A DNA stretch of 64,000 bases from Humulus lupulus (lineage: Eukaryota; Streptophyta; Magnoliopsida; Rosales; Cannabaceae): contig NC_084794.1 of the NCBI RefSeq assembly GCF_963169125.1, positions 111,390,358-111,454,357 on the forward strand, in the 5' to 3' direction. The notes under the pieces are model-generated. The model ran no database searches. It was given only the letters and a program-made list of their open reading frames with translations, and was not told where the DNA came from. Every line of letters starts with the position of its first letter. Position 1 is the stretch's first letter. A program made the translations under genes and the position numbers. Shown here piece after piece: positions 10,341 to 22,814 of this stretch.

Positions 10341-13300
10341 ATGGTTTAACGTTCCTATAGACCCTCACGATATGCACATGAAGACCGAGAAGACTCGACT
10401 CATCGCACTGTAAGCTTTAGTTCTTAAGTTTGTTGTTTTCTTTAGGTTTTTTTTTACCCTTTGCTGCTGCCAGACAACACAGATTTAGTAAGGCTAGTCT
10501 CAATAACTTGTACGTTTTTATGATGCTTTTGGATTGGTGTGATTAAAAGCCAAATGTGAGGAAGATTGGGAATTGTGATTATGGAATAGGGTTGAATGGT
10601 GTTATGTTTAACACGTCATGCTATGTTTATCACGTCGCGCTATGTTTAATGCGTTGCACTATGTGTTATTTTTAGGCATGATCGTGATGGTTTAATGTTT
10701 TATTAGAGATATGTTGTATGAATTAGTGAGATAAGAAGTTATGTTCTGTGGTTGAGATGATATAATTAAGCTATAATTCAAAACGATGTAAGGACAAAAG
10801 TATGGTGTCAAAACGATGTGTTGCCATGTTGTGGTTCTTGGTAGTAAGTGTATGTGAGTTGTTAGATTTTATGAGATTGTTCTAATGATAAGTATCTGAC
10901 TTGTTTATGAGATTGAGGATGATTGTGTACATGAGGAATGACAACAAAAAGGTACTAGGCTACCCATTTGGTCGTTATTGAGTGAATGTCCTGAGGTGAT
11001 TCAGTATGGTAGACTGAGGATAGACGATAAGAAAAAACTTGTTATAGTAATTAATTGCGTTTGGCTTAGGAGTTAGTAAGAGCCAACTTGTAAGTATTTA
11101 TGAAAATGTGTCAGATGACGTTAAGAGGAGGTTAGGCGTATGTATTTGTGTTGTGAGACCACTAGGTCCCCCGTTGACCGAAATAGTTTGAGGATGGGCG
11201 TAATCCTTTATCACCGTACACTTATGGTGTGCTTTAGTATGTGTGTTATATATCGTTTTGCATCTATGCTTATTGATGTGGTATCGCTAGATTTTGCGCA
11301 ATTAGTTTGTATATTATTTTGTATGCCTGATTGTTGGTTGTCAACAATTTATGAAGTCATGCTATGTTTGGTTCATCATGTCTTGGTTGAGAAGAGTTTG
11401 CTAAGGAGGTAGAGAAGGTGATCAGCAAGCTCTTGCGACCTAAGGACAACGGGGATGTTGTTCTGACGCTGAGGAACTATTAGCACTCAAAATGAGAGGT
11501 GGAATCATCTAAGGCAAGTTACTCATTGGGCGTAGGTACAGCATGGTAAGAATTCCCTTGATATTTTCCTGGCCACAAGGACTATTGAATGTCACTCATG
11601 AAGGTTTTAGATTCATTGATCTCCAATGTTCGAGAGTGAGTCAAGTTGTTTGGAGAAGAGGGATTGGTTGCCTAGATGGAAATTATGAAATAGTGATACA
11701 AGGACTAGCCGATTGGAGAAGAAAATCCTAATTGCGCATATGATAGAAACAGAGGTTTTGTCTATAGAGGATGTTGGTTCATGCTTTGACACGACACGAA
11801 AAGCGGATGGGAGGCCAACATGTACTTGGTGTAATTTTTTTCACATGGAGTTTAAGACGTATTATTTAGCATACTCGGAACCTTAGTTGGAAGTTTTCCG
11901 AGAGTAAGCTGGATGAACACATCGAGTAGGACTGCTAGAGCCAGTTGAGTCAGGACAGTCTGCAAGCCAAGAATCATAAATGATTTGGTGACTATAAGGA
12001 ACAAGTTACCAATTAAATTTGGCTTTGTAAGTGAATCTGAAAAAACTGGAATGTTGAAGAAAGGATGGAGTGGAATACAACACGAAATTATAAGAACAAA
12101 GACGACCTGAAAGTTTATTGACGATCAAGCAAAGATCGAATGTGATGAAAGGCAGTGGAAAGAATCCCAGAACAATGGTAATTCTTTGTATTAAAGGAGT
12201 TCGCATGGTGAAAATAGGGTCTACCAACCAATGCATAATGACATTAAGTATGAAAGAGGATCAGACACCACTATTTTAAAAAGGATATAAGAACAAGGGA
12301 GAAGTTGAAACCTATAAGGAACGACGAATATAGAGTTAGATTGATAAAGATTATACTTGGAGAGGCTCATCAATAAGGAAAATATATGTATGGATGAATG
12401 TTACAAGGTTTTATAAGGAAATTGGGCATATGGTATCTTAAAAGAAAGGGTAAGAATGACAAGAAAGGGTGAAACACTCACTATAGAGAAGATGATGGAC
12501 AACCACAAGTGAATGAAGCGGACTAGACGAGGACAAAAGTGGATTGGCATAGAAGGAGAGATCACTAGGTAAAGCACAACACATCAGCTTATTACATGAC
12601 ATGATTGATACGACTACACAAAGAATGCTCTAGATGACAGATATGAGAAGCACATAAACAGGAGAACAAAACAAGAACAGAGGAGAATGCGATATGGATG
12701 CAACAGTAATGGACATAGTGTTTAAGGGAGATGCGTTATGGATTAAGACTGCAGTGATTGCACCTAATTTGGAGAAATTCAAGGCAGTAGGAATATGGCC
12801 AAGCTATGATAAGGTGAAAGAAACTACGATTACAAGAAATGACAAAAGAGTTAGTAAGCCATGATATATGAAGGAACATATTCTGGAAACAATTTATGCT
12901 TGGATAGTAAGGACTTTAAAGACGAACTTTTTTGATAATGATGCCTATAGTTTATCGACATGATAGACACCATTTTTTCAATTCCAAGGCGTGATGATAT
13001 TTTAGAATCGTTACAAAGAAGGAAAACCCAGTGTGGGGGAAAATTTAAGCTTTTAGTAACATTTAGGGATGTTAAGACTCAGGGAAGTATGAAAGTAAGA
13101 TTAATATGGAAGAGGTGTAAGAATTTTCTGAAGGATTCGGATAACAAGATTCGTTAGTGATAAGAATTGATTTATTTTATGGAAAATGTGAGTTATTTTG
13201 TAAAAGATGATCCTTATGGATTGATCTCATAATTGGAAGCATAAGAAGATTTGATAGCTTTACGAACTGCATACTTTGATAGGATTTGTAAAGGTTTAAG

Positions 13301-13860
13301 GTTATCTTCTTGAATTGTAGAAAATTGTAGAAGTCAAGGACTATAAAGATAGAGGGCGCCTTAGACCCTATTGTCAGATGAAAATGATAAGTGAAGGATA
13401 GACATGCATTCTAAGGAACACGATATGGATTCATTTTTGGATTGTACCAGATTATAACGTATGTATGAGTTTTATACTGCTGATGTAGCTTACAAAAGAT
13501 AAATTTCAATCAACATCTTAAGCAGTGGGGTAACGGAGGAAGTTACTCACTTGTCCTATTGGACACATCAAAAGCAAGGAGTTCAGAAAGGTCAGAAGTG
13601 AATGACTACTTCTGAGGGTTAGTAGAAAAATCAAATACATGAACTAAATATGGAAGAGTATAGTTGAATTAATAGATTGAAAGATTGAGAACATGTAGTA
13701 AGTACTCCTATAAGTGCCTTTAAAGAAAGCTATTGTAAGGACTACCTGAAAGGAAAATTAAGGTGGGCATTATGAACCTTAAGTGTTACATAAAAAAGTT
13801 TGTGAACATCTAACGTTAAAAGGCATTTGCGATGGATTTTATGGAAATATGTACCAGATG
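10341..13860 (+). mobile_element. Decayed non-coding interior downstream of LTR F
   Basis: Placed where an LTR element's interior should lie, but no gag or pol motif can be read in any frame. Only short ORFs (for example 11140-11412 and 12006-12236) with no recognisable domain occur. It may be the non-coding interior of a large non-autonomous element or a very old decayed one. The end at 13861 is the clean start of LTR B1, so any 3' LTR is missing or displaced. Confidence 0.45.
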
Positions 13861-14331
13861 TGTAACGTCCCAAAATTACCTAATAAGGCTTAGGGCCTTG
13901 ATTAGGGGGCCGGGATGGAAATATGTGAAAAAATATGTTTAATTGCTATGTTAATTGTAATTATGTGAATTACGTGATAATATGACTAGATATATGTGAG
14001 AGACCACATTATTATGTGGGTTTATTTGAATTATTTGGCACGAGGCGATTCTAGGGTGCAAGTTAGCGGAAAAGTCACAACGGGATCCGATACCTGACTC
14101 GGGGCGAGTCAAGGGGTATTTTGGGTAACAAAAAATTAATTGGGTTATTGGGTTATGAAAATAAATAATTGGAGATATATTTGAAGTTAGAGAGTCTAGG
14201 AGGGAATGTTGGGGAAATTTACCATTATGCCTTTGGGGACATTTTTGGTACCCCGAGCCTTGGGATTAACTTAGTCACTTAAGGGACAAAAGACAAAGTA
14301 GTAGAACACATTGGGAGCTAAACTGACACAC

Positions 14332-14367
<36 letters not shown>

Positions 14368-16263
14368 TGTTTTCTCTAGACACTTTTCCAAGAAAAGCTT
14401 TGAAGCTAAGTGGGATTTCTTGGGCTAGAAGTCACAAATTGGAGCTCTAAACTTGAGAAAGAATTCAGTAGCAACTTGGGGGATTCAATCTTTATCAGAG
14501 GTAAGCTTTGAATTATGGTTTTAGCATTTAAATTCTGAGTTTTCATGGCTGGTTTTTAGTGTTCTTGAGCTCTTAAAGTTCAAGGATTGAATTGGAGTTT
14601 TGATGAGGTTTTAAGCTAGCTTTCTGTTGGGTTTTACTGATGGGAACATATTAGAGTGTTTGTGATTATTTAATTATGTTATTGGGATGATTTTGGGTTA
14701 ATTAGGTTGAGATTTGACTACTGAAAATTGAAGTTTTTCTGGGTTCGAAGGGGTCGGGTTGTGGCTCTATTCTTGGTGTGCTGTGGCCCTCTAGAACAGA
14801 TGGGAGCCAGGGAAGGAGGGCGGGCTGCGGCGCCACTATGGCTGGGTCGCGACGTGTGTCTGCTGGATGGGGAGGCTGGGCCTCTTGTTGGAGGTGGGCC
14901 GTTGCATAGGGGCATAGGGTTGCGGCTCTTAAGGGGTTTTAGGACCCCTAGAAGGTTTTGAGTGGGGGAACTCAACCTTAGGGGCTTGGGAGTGTTCCCA
15001 CTACCCAGTTTAGTGGAACCCGAGGTCCTGGAGGCTAGGACTTGGTCTGGAAGCCTTTAATCAGTCGATATTAATAGAATCCTATTTTATGGTTGTGACT
15101 TAGGGTGTCGCAAAGGGCTCGGAACCGGGATCGTGCTCAAGGGTCGTTCTTATTTATGCTTGCTTGGATCTAAGGCAAGAAAACTGCACCCAGAACGTGT
15201 TGTATGTGATTAGGGCTTGGCCTGTTTGTTATATATTCATATGATTAGGGCCTGGGCCCCAAGATTGGTTATGTTAGACTATTGTTCTAAATGCGTGTTG
15301 ATGAATGCTTAAGTGCTTATATTTATTACATGAATTCTATGGTTAGGGCATGTGGCCCCGTCATGTGGATATGTTTAGTACTATATAAATGGTTATCTAA
15401 TCGGATTATATGATTAGCATGAATATGTGCTTAATTTGTTGGGATGTGCCTATCCACATCTGTTTCTTATAAAGTAAGGTGTGTAATCCTGGATCAAGGC
15501 TTGACTTATGAGTCAAGGACGGCAATAGCACACTGTGCGCTGGTCGCAAGGCATCAGCCTAAACCAACAACGTACTATTACATTGATCGACTCTAAGGTC
15601 GAAGGTGAACCACAGGGGTTGGGCTAGCTCTATGGCTAGGGAGACAGAGCTAAGGGCTAGGCCCCAGGTGACTCTATGGTCACGTAGCTAAGGCATAGGC
15701 CCAAGAGTTGGCATAAAAGCCAACTGAATAGGGAAACGACCCCAGGTCGATCCAATGATCGTGTGTTTGAACTAAATGACTTTGGCTATGAAATTAATGT
15801 TGTTGATTATTGTTGAATTGTTATTTAATGTTACTTTCTCTGTTGTTTTCTTGCTGAGCGTCGGCTCACAGGTGCTTTGTGGTGTAGGTGAAGGAAAGGG
15901 AAAGCTTGACCAGCCATGAGTTGGAGTGCTTTGGTGGCGGCGTTGTACATATGCGGCTGCTCGACCATCACGGTTGGGGTTATTTCAGAGGAACTAGGGT
16001 TATAGCCATGTTTTTCCGTTTAGGCTGGCTAATGTAACTTTTGCTATGTATTTACCCTTTTTAACAGTTGTGTTGTAATATTTTGGGATCCCATGTTATA
16101 TAACACTTTTGTAATAAAAGTCAATAGTTCTTGACCAAAATTTTTAACCCTAACCCTTTGTCAGTAACCTTAGTTACACGATATAAGCCAAATGACCTGA
16201 TTAGCAGGTTTGACACAATTTTAAGTACACAGTGTAACGATCCTGGATTAGGAGGACGTTACA
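13861..16263 (+). repeat. 5' LTR of Ty3 Tekay-like element B1
   Basis: 2403 bases from TGTAACGTCCC to GGACGTTACA, with inverted ends TGTAACG/CGTTACA, followed by a primer site. Contains a (CT)n tract, five short hairpins (15500-15761), and the TTGCTGAGC...GGCTCACAGG...TGTAGGTGAAG cassette at 15848-15900. The start block (TAATAAGGCTTAGGGCCTTGATTAG) recurs at E3 (35509) and, inverted, at the E2 end (41250-41301), so these are one LTR superfamily. Confidence 0.9.
14336..14362 (+). repeat. (CT)n tract in LTR B1
   Basis: Pure CT dinucleotide run about 475 bases into the LTR. Comparable CT tracts lie about 610-770 bases into LTRs E1, E2, E3 and H, so its position seems retained. Confidence 0.9.
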
Positions 16264-16278
16264 ACTTGGTATTAGAGC
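16264..16278 (+). other. Primer binding site of element B1
   Basis: ACTTGGTATTAGAGC directly after the LTR. One T replaces the C of the usual GGTATCAGAGC, consistent with a C-to-T decay change. Confidence 0.8.
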
Positions 16279-16809
16279 TGCCAAGGTGTAAGGGATCCTG
16301 AAGACTGGCTGGGCATGTACACTTGCCACTAAAGACAAGCTCGACTCAGGGTTCGGTAACTATTATATGTTTAAATGCTTAAACATGATATGAATGCCTT
16401 ATCTGCCTTGTCTACACGCCTATTTAGGAAGTATGAGATTATCTGATAGGGCCTGACTCTTGGCTGTTGCATGAACGTTGAAGGACATGCTTATTAGCAT
16501 CGTTACTTCTTGTAGATGCAAGGGAACTGCTTATTAGCGCTATTATTTGTATATAGGCTAGGGGAAAATGTTTATTAGCATTGTTATTACTGGCAGGAAT
16601 TAAAGCACATGCTTATTAGCTATGTTGGATTTGTGAAAATACTTGCATATGGTTGTATGTATTGTTATTTGCCGATGGATATCAAGAGGTGCTTATTAGC
16701 ATTGCATATCTATGTTATCTGATGATCTTGGACCGTCAGGCGGCAAGTGGTATAGTTATGACTTACCTAATGGCCTATTTGATCTCTGTAGGGTGGATAG
16801 AGTGTCAGA

Positions 16810-16977
16810 ATGAACCCTCGAAGGTCAGAGAGACTGGCTGGCCAAGAGTTACATGTCAGTGAAGGGAATGTTCAGGGCCAGGCCCCACCTCCAGCTCCAG
16901 AGAGCTAGCACCAAGTGCTTGCTGATATGCAAGCCAGGTTAGAGAGGCAGGAAGAAGAGATACGCCTCTTGAGATAG
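16810..16977 (+). pseudogene. gag: Tekay-type gag, N-terminal fragment
   Basis: ATG about 530 bases after the primer site opens MNPRRSERLAGQE, a proline-rich stretch (QAPPPAPES), a stop at 16906-16908, then in the same frame ADMQARLERQEEEIRLLR, the coiled-coil-like heptad found near the start of Tekay gag. A second stop follows and the similarity ends at about 16980, where Mutator-like sequence begins. Only about 55 of several hundred codons remain. It is the start of the capsid precursor of element B1, truncated by insertion or deletion. Confidence 0.7.
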
Positions 16978-16989
16978 CACAAATAAAAT

Positions 16990-17290
16990 CATATTGTTAA
17001 AATTGTTAAAATAGAACCCTAAACCCGATTTTGGTCAATGTTTTTTCAACTAAAATCACAAATAATTTACCAAACTAACAATTCAGAACAAAAATAAAAT
17101 CATTCTGTTTAAAAACTGTGTTGTTATATTCAATTTTTTCTTCATCAAAATTGAGTTTAGGGTTCTATTTTAACTATTTTACAAAACATAGGGTCCAAAA
17201 AGTAATTTGTCAAAACACAGGGTCCAAACAGGTAATGGGAAAAAACACAGGGTCCAAAAAGGTATAAACCCTTTTTCTAAAGATATTAGT
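16990..17290 (+). mobile_element. Mutator-like terminal fragment or miniature element
   Basis: A perfect 20-base inverted repeat lies at 17005-17024 and 17155-17174 (core AAAATAGAACCCTAAAC), with weaker pairing on both sides. Outward of the right arm, three tandem units of about 30 bases each contain ACAGGGTCCAAA (GGGTCC at 17191, 17220, 17250) and end in GGTATAAACCCT. Long inverted ends with internal subrepeats are typical of Mutator-like elements. The left end lacks the subrepeats, so it is probably truncated. No transposase. Confidence 0.5.
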
Positions 17291-18482
17291 TGAGTAAAAC
17301 TCATTTTTCCTAAAACAAAAATACGTGTTATCCGATAAGATAGTTTCTTGTTTAAAGAATATTAAAATGCACAGCCCGGAGAGCGTGTTGCGGTGAGGCC
17401 GACTTTCTTATGATACCAAAAGATTGAAATGAAATCTGGCCTTATACACTGTGAAGTGTATAAGAGGCTATAGTATAGAGTCTCTAAGAATTTATTTCTT
17501 GTAGCTATTGTGGAACATTAGCTATAAGAATATGCCATAGTTTAATCCGAGCCATTGTGTGGTTTCACTACAGTGTTATCTAAGCGGGAATGCTCGCTTC
17601 TGGATAGAAGATTTCCACAAGCAAGCACTAAGGAATCCGGGTAAGACAACTTATGATATGTTTGGCTATAATATGAACATGACTAGTTTAGATAACTAAG
17701 ATATAAGCTAATAATTTGAACTAGTTTTAGAAGGTTTACTCAAGACCGTGGTCCTAGAGGGTTCACATACTCATGACTAAGGTAAGCAGTCCGACTAGCT
17801 ATCGTGACGACTATGCACTCTGGCTAGCCACTGAGATATAATTAAGAATTTGGTTCGCCACCGGTGACTATGTAACTAAGGTCGATTAGCCACCGCAATA
17901 TGTAAGAAGTCTGGTTTAACACCCGTGACATAAGGAGAAAATGGCGAACCAAGCATTGGGATAGAGGAGGCTACAGAAGAGCACCCCACCCAACTAGAAA
18001 AAAGAAAGGAACGATGGTTCAACAAGCTAGAAAGCAGATGACTTTGCTGTTCAGAAACGACCCATGAAGACAGAATCAACACTTTCCCGAGAAGTACCGC
18101 TAGATTTGAAATAACAGATGATGAAATAAGTTTTGCAGTTAGAGAAATTTTGTAGAAACATGAGCTTATTTTTTCACAAAAACCTAGCACACTTGTAGCT
18201 GAACTCATGGCATAGAAACATCTTAGTATTGTTTTCTCTCCCCGTGGTGAATATAGGAGATAGATTAGAAAGCTTAGAAAGCTTGTGTGTTGGAGCTCTT
18301 AAGTCTTATTGTGTTCAGTTGATCAATAAGAGAGGAAGAAGCATGTGAACTTATGATATCCATTGAGCTCAAGTTGGAAATCACTACTAGCACATAAAAA
18401 ATGCAATTTAGGTATGATCTGTTTAGATTTTTTTCTTCATAATTTTAGAAAACAAATTCTTTACCTTTATTCAAATATATTT
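17291..18482. other. Unassigned region between Mutator-like piece and LTR J
   Basis: No LTR boundary, primer site or conserved protein motif could be recognised. The longest ORF (17876-18208, minus, 110 codons) has no familiar domain. Probably decayed repeat DNA. Confidence 0.4.
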
Positions 18483-20312
18483 TGTAATAACCCAGAAAGT
18501 ACTAGTTTTTTTTTTCTTTATGTTGTTAAATTTTATAAAATTGTGGCAGATTTAAAAATAATATTTTTAGTTGTGGTATTATTTTAGAAACAGGAGATGA
18601 TTGTATGAGATTGTGAATATGGTGTTGGTTTATGAGTAGAAAGTATTATCTTGTAGTTTTCTAAGGATGAGACTTTAGATATTTGGTCTATTATTTTATG
18701 AAGAGATATTTTCGAAATTAGCTTCCTACAAAATTTCATAATTTTTGGAATAATAAAACTTATCAAAGGGCAGTGCTTGCTGCCCAGAAGTTTTGTTTCT
18801 AGATTCTAGGAAAACTTTGAAAAGTCATATCTCTTATACTTTACCATATTTTCTTCTAAAATTTTACAGTGACCCTTATACATGTTTAAACTAACACCTT
18901 ACAAAATTTCATAGTTTTTTTATTAGTAAAACTCATTCAAAAGTCAAAACAATTTGGGCAGTGCATTTTGCCCAGAAATTTTCCAGATTTACATCAAAAT
19001 GCTAAAAAGTGCATAACTTGGGTTTAAAAATACATTTTTATGATTTTACAAAGCCTACCATCAAGTAATCTCAAAGAACTATGCAACTACACAAATATTT
19101 TTCACAATCAGAGGCAGTAGGATGTGATCTGATGCATTGGACGCCTGACCACAATTTTTTTTTGGCAGCATGCATTTTTAGACAACCTAACAACAATAAG
19201 CATTCTAGCATAACCATAGCCACATCCATGCATGCAAATCATCAAATCACATCACCTCAACTTTAAGCATGTCTAAGTTAGGGTTATGCTAGGTTTTTGT
19301 TTTATGTTGTTAAATAGTATGATGTATTTATAAAATAGTGGTAGATTTAAAAATAATACTTTTAGTTGTGGTATTATTTTAGAAACATGAAATGCTTGTA
19401 TGAGATTGTGAATATGGTGTTGGTTTATGAGTAAAAATTACTTTCTTGTAGTTTCTTAAGGATGAGACTTTAGATATTTGGTCTATTATTTTATGAAAGA
19501 TATTTTCAAAATTCAATTAATAATATTAGGCTCAATTTCGAAAATAATAAGGGATTAAATATTTAGTTAATTTTATTGGAAATATTTTAGAATAATTTAT
19601 GGAGATATTTTAGTAATATGGTTATAGATTTTTAAGATAAATTTGAAGTTAATTTAATTTTTTTTAATAATATTGAATTAAGATATTTTAGTGGTGACTA
19701 GAAGAGTAAATAAACTATAAACTAAATATATATATATTGATTTAAAAAATAGCATTTTAAAAAAATTAGGTTTAAATTTCAAAATTTAAGGAAATTTGAT
19801 ACTTGAGGAATAAGTTATAAATTAAAGATATTTTGTTGTATTAATTGAGAATTTTCAAAAGTAGGTTTAGATATTTATAGAGTAATTTTCAAAAATAGTA
19901 AAGAGAAAGTAAAAATATGTTTTTCCTTGATATTTTGTGATAGAGATTTATTAAAGGAATTTTCGGGATTATTTTATTATTTAAATAAGTGAATTTTAGC
20001 CAACTATAAGAAAATTGGGGTTTTTATATTATTTTAAAATAATGATGGTTATTATATATATTAGGTGATCATTTTTAAATAATTATTTTAATGAGATAGT
20101 TGTCTATATTTTTATTTAGAAAAGTTATTGATTAAATAATTAAGATATATTATGGTTAGTTGAGTATGAGTAGGAATAAGAACTAGTTACATGAGACACT
20201 ATATATATAATAGTGGTGGTCGAAAGCATAGAGCATAAGAAAGAGAGAGAGAGTGACCGAAATACATAGAGTAAGAAAGAGAGAAGAAATCACAGATTAA
20301 AAAGAAGGAAGT
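18483..20312 (+). repeat. LTR J, 5' part, with internal duplication; cut by element E1
   Basis: Begins TGTAATAACCC, a usual start for Ty3 LTRs. A block of about 200 bases (18523-18720) is repeated at 19303-19512, and a CAGTGC..TGCCCAGAA phrase occurs twice between them (about 18770 and 18958), so this is a duplicated or self-nested LTR head. A TATA box lies near the end, and the sequence stops at the start of E1's LTR at 20313. The rest would lie on the far side of E1, outside the window. Confidence 0.55.
20202..20210 (+). promoter_or_regulatory. TATA box of LTR J
   Basis: TATATATAA about 1720 bases into the LTR, followed by a GA-rich leader-like stretch; probable U3 promoter of this LTR. 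Confidence 0.5.
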
Positions 20313-22783
20313 TGTAACATCCTGGATAGTCAAGACTATTACATTGTGTATTTTAAATAGTACTGAACTTGCTAATTAAGATATTTGGACATATACATGT
20401 AACTATAAGTAATTAACACATTAGGGTTAAAAAATTTGCTCAAATAAATATTTACTTTCATTAAAAGTTTAAGTTCATACATGAGATCCAAAAATAAATA
20501 TTTACAATCCAAAATGGTGGTTACAACATAAGCCGGCCTAAGCGAAAAAATTATGGTTTAACCCTAGTTCCTCTGTGAATCCCTAGACGTGGTGGTCGAG
20601 AAAGCTGCATATGTATACACCGCCATCGAAGCTCTCCAACTTGTGGTTAGTTCGGCTTCCCTTTTCCCTTACCTGCACCACATAGCACCCGTGAGCCAAG
20701 GCTCAGCAAAAAAACTTAAACATGCTCATAAGCAGTTAATAACATATTACAGAATCATAATTAGCATGCCTAGCAATAATAACCCTACTCATTCATGCAT
20801 TCAATCTAGATAAGTGACTATAGAGTCACACCAGGGCTTGTTTCCCTAGGATAAGTGACTGTAGAGTCACCCTGGTGCTCATTGCCCTATCCTCTATATA
20901 ATCAGTCTTAAAGCTGGCAAGGCGTACTTGGCGCTTTATTTTCTATGCGACCATAGGGTCGGTCAAGCGTATACCACGCTTCTGGATAGGCTTAACCATA
21001 CCGGCCTGCGCTCAGTAAGCTATTGCCGCCCTTGAATTATAAGTCAAGACTTTCAGCCTGCACTCAGCGCGCTATTGCCACCCTTGACTTATAAGTCAAG
21101 CCTTTCAGCCTGCGCTCAGTGTGCTATTGCCGCCCTTGACTTATAAGTCAAGCCTTTCAGCCTGTGCTCAACGCGCTATTGCCACCCTTGACTCATAAGT
21201 CAAGCCTTTCAATCAAGTAAAACAGATAAGCATACATTATATATTACAAGTATGCACAACACATTTAACATGTCTAAGAAAATAGTCCAGGAATTATCAT
21301 ACCCATGTTCAATAGTCCAGGAATTATCATACTCGGTCTAGATTTCCTACTTCTGGTCCAAGCACTAGATAGATAAAAATAACCATCGAGCACGAACCTG
21401 TCTCGAGCCCTAGCAGTAACCTAGTCACAACCATTAATAATATCCTCATCATGATTCAATCCTATAAACAGACTTCGGGACCAATCCCATGCCCTGGGGA
21501 CCTCCAATTCCACCCAACGGGGAGGTGGAATCGTCCCTCGAGCTCCCAAGTTCTTCCCAAGCTCTAAAAAAAGCTTCCTGAAATTGACATAGGGTAGGGG
21601 TGCGCAAAGTAATGGCATGGGCATCCAAACAAGTTAGAGCATTCCCAGGAACTCCCTTGCATAGCGCAGGGGCGCCTAGAACAAGGTCAAGGACGCCCAA
21701 GCAAGTCAGAGAGCCCCAAAAGCCTTCCCCTGCTTAGCGTCGGGGTGCCTAAGCCCAGGGTAGGGGCGCCACCTCGCAAACCCAGAATTTATGGGTTTCC
21801 ACCTACATTTTCTCCAAGCTCAACTCATCAAAACTCACCCCAAGTGTCAACCCCAACCAGAAATGAACACCAAAAAACTCACTACAACTCAAAACCCAAA
21901 TCTTGAGCTTAATAGCTCAAGAACACCCCAAGAACATAAGAAACTCAAGAAAAGATTTAGAAATTTACCTTGTCTATGGAATTTCGAAGTTTCCCCCACC
22001 TCTGCTGGTCCTTGCTAGCTCCCAATCTTCCCAAGAGAGACCAAATTCCACAATGATTTTCCTTGCTAGCTCCTAATATTCACTTGTTGTTTTAACTCCA
22101 AAAACCCCTTTAAAGAGGTAACCAAGAGAGAGTGAGAGAGAGAGAGAGAGAGAGAAAGAGAGATGAATGAGCTAGAGGGCTTTGACTTTGGCCAACATGA
22201 CTCAACCCAAGGGTCAAAATTACCAATTTACCCTCACCCAAGCCAATGCCCCATTAACCAAAGCAAGGGAATTTTGGTCTTTTGCAACCATTTCCCACTA
22301 ATCTTCAATTAACATCTTATTTCCCAATTAATTCCAATATTCCCAAATGATCACCAAAAAATTCTCTTACTCAATAAACCCCAGTAATGTACTAAATTAA
22401 TAAAATACCCCTAGACTCACCCTGAGCCGAATATTTATTCCCGTTGTGACTTTTCTACTACATTGCTCACTAGGATCCTCTCATGCCAAGTAACTCAAAT
22501 ATATCCACATACAAATGTGGTCTCAATCATAAAGCATATATAATTACATATTTACCCTCAACGGGTCAAAATCACAAAAATGCCCTTCTAATAAGAAACT
22601 GACCCACATACATATCTAATACACTTAAACATGCATAAACAGTCATATCATAAAATAAGTCAAGTAATCATGCATATAATCATAACACATACACATAATA
22701 TCACATAAACACATAATTAATCAAATTATTTCCCTCTTGGCTCCCTAATATCACATAAACACATAATTAATCTAATTATTACA
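20313..22783 (-). repeat. 3' LTR of E1
   Basis: 2471 bases, reading on the minus strand from TGTAATAATT (22783) to CTATCCAGGATGTTACA-like end at 20313. Purine tract TAAGGAGGGGATAAT precedes it at 22784-22798. Contains a GA/CT tract (22128-22170), the shared splice-donor-like cassette (20661-20712, other strand), two perfect GTGACT-AGTCAC hairpins (20814-20829, 20855-20870) and a 52-base tandem array. Longer than LTR B1 mainly through this array. Confidence 0.9.
21004..21211 (-). repeat. Four 52-base tandem repeats with a palindrome in each
   Basis: Units start at 21004, 21056, 21108 and 21160, exactly 52 bases apart. Each has an 18-base palindrome CTTGACTTATAAGTCAAG (21083-21100 and 21135-21152 perfect; 21031 and 21187 with one or two changes). 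LTR B1 has only one such unit (15491-15560), so the array expanded in E1. Confidence 0.93.
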
Positions 22784-22814
22784 ATTATCCCCTCCTTAGA
22801 GGAATTTTGTCCTC

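Noticed and set aside
11140..11412. 90-codon ORF behind LTR F
   Set aside because: No domain; surrounding region shows no coding continuity in any frame.
10326..16278. Element with LTR F and LTR B1 as its two LTRs
   Set aside because: The two LTRs share only the cassette; B1 starts a new element with its own primer site and gag.
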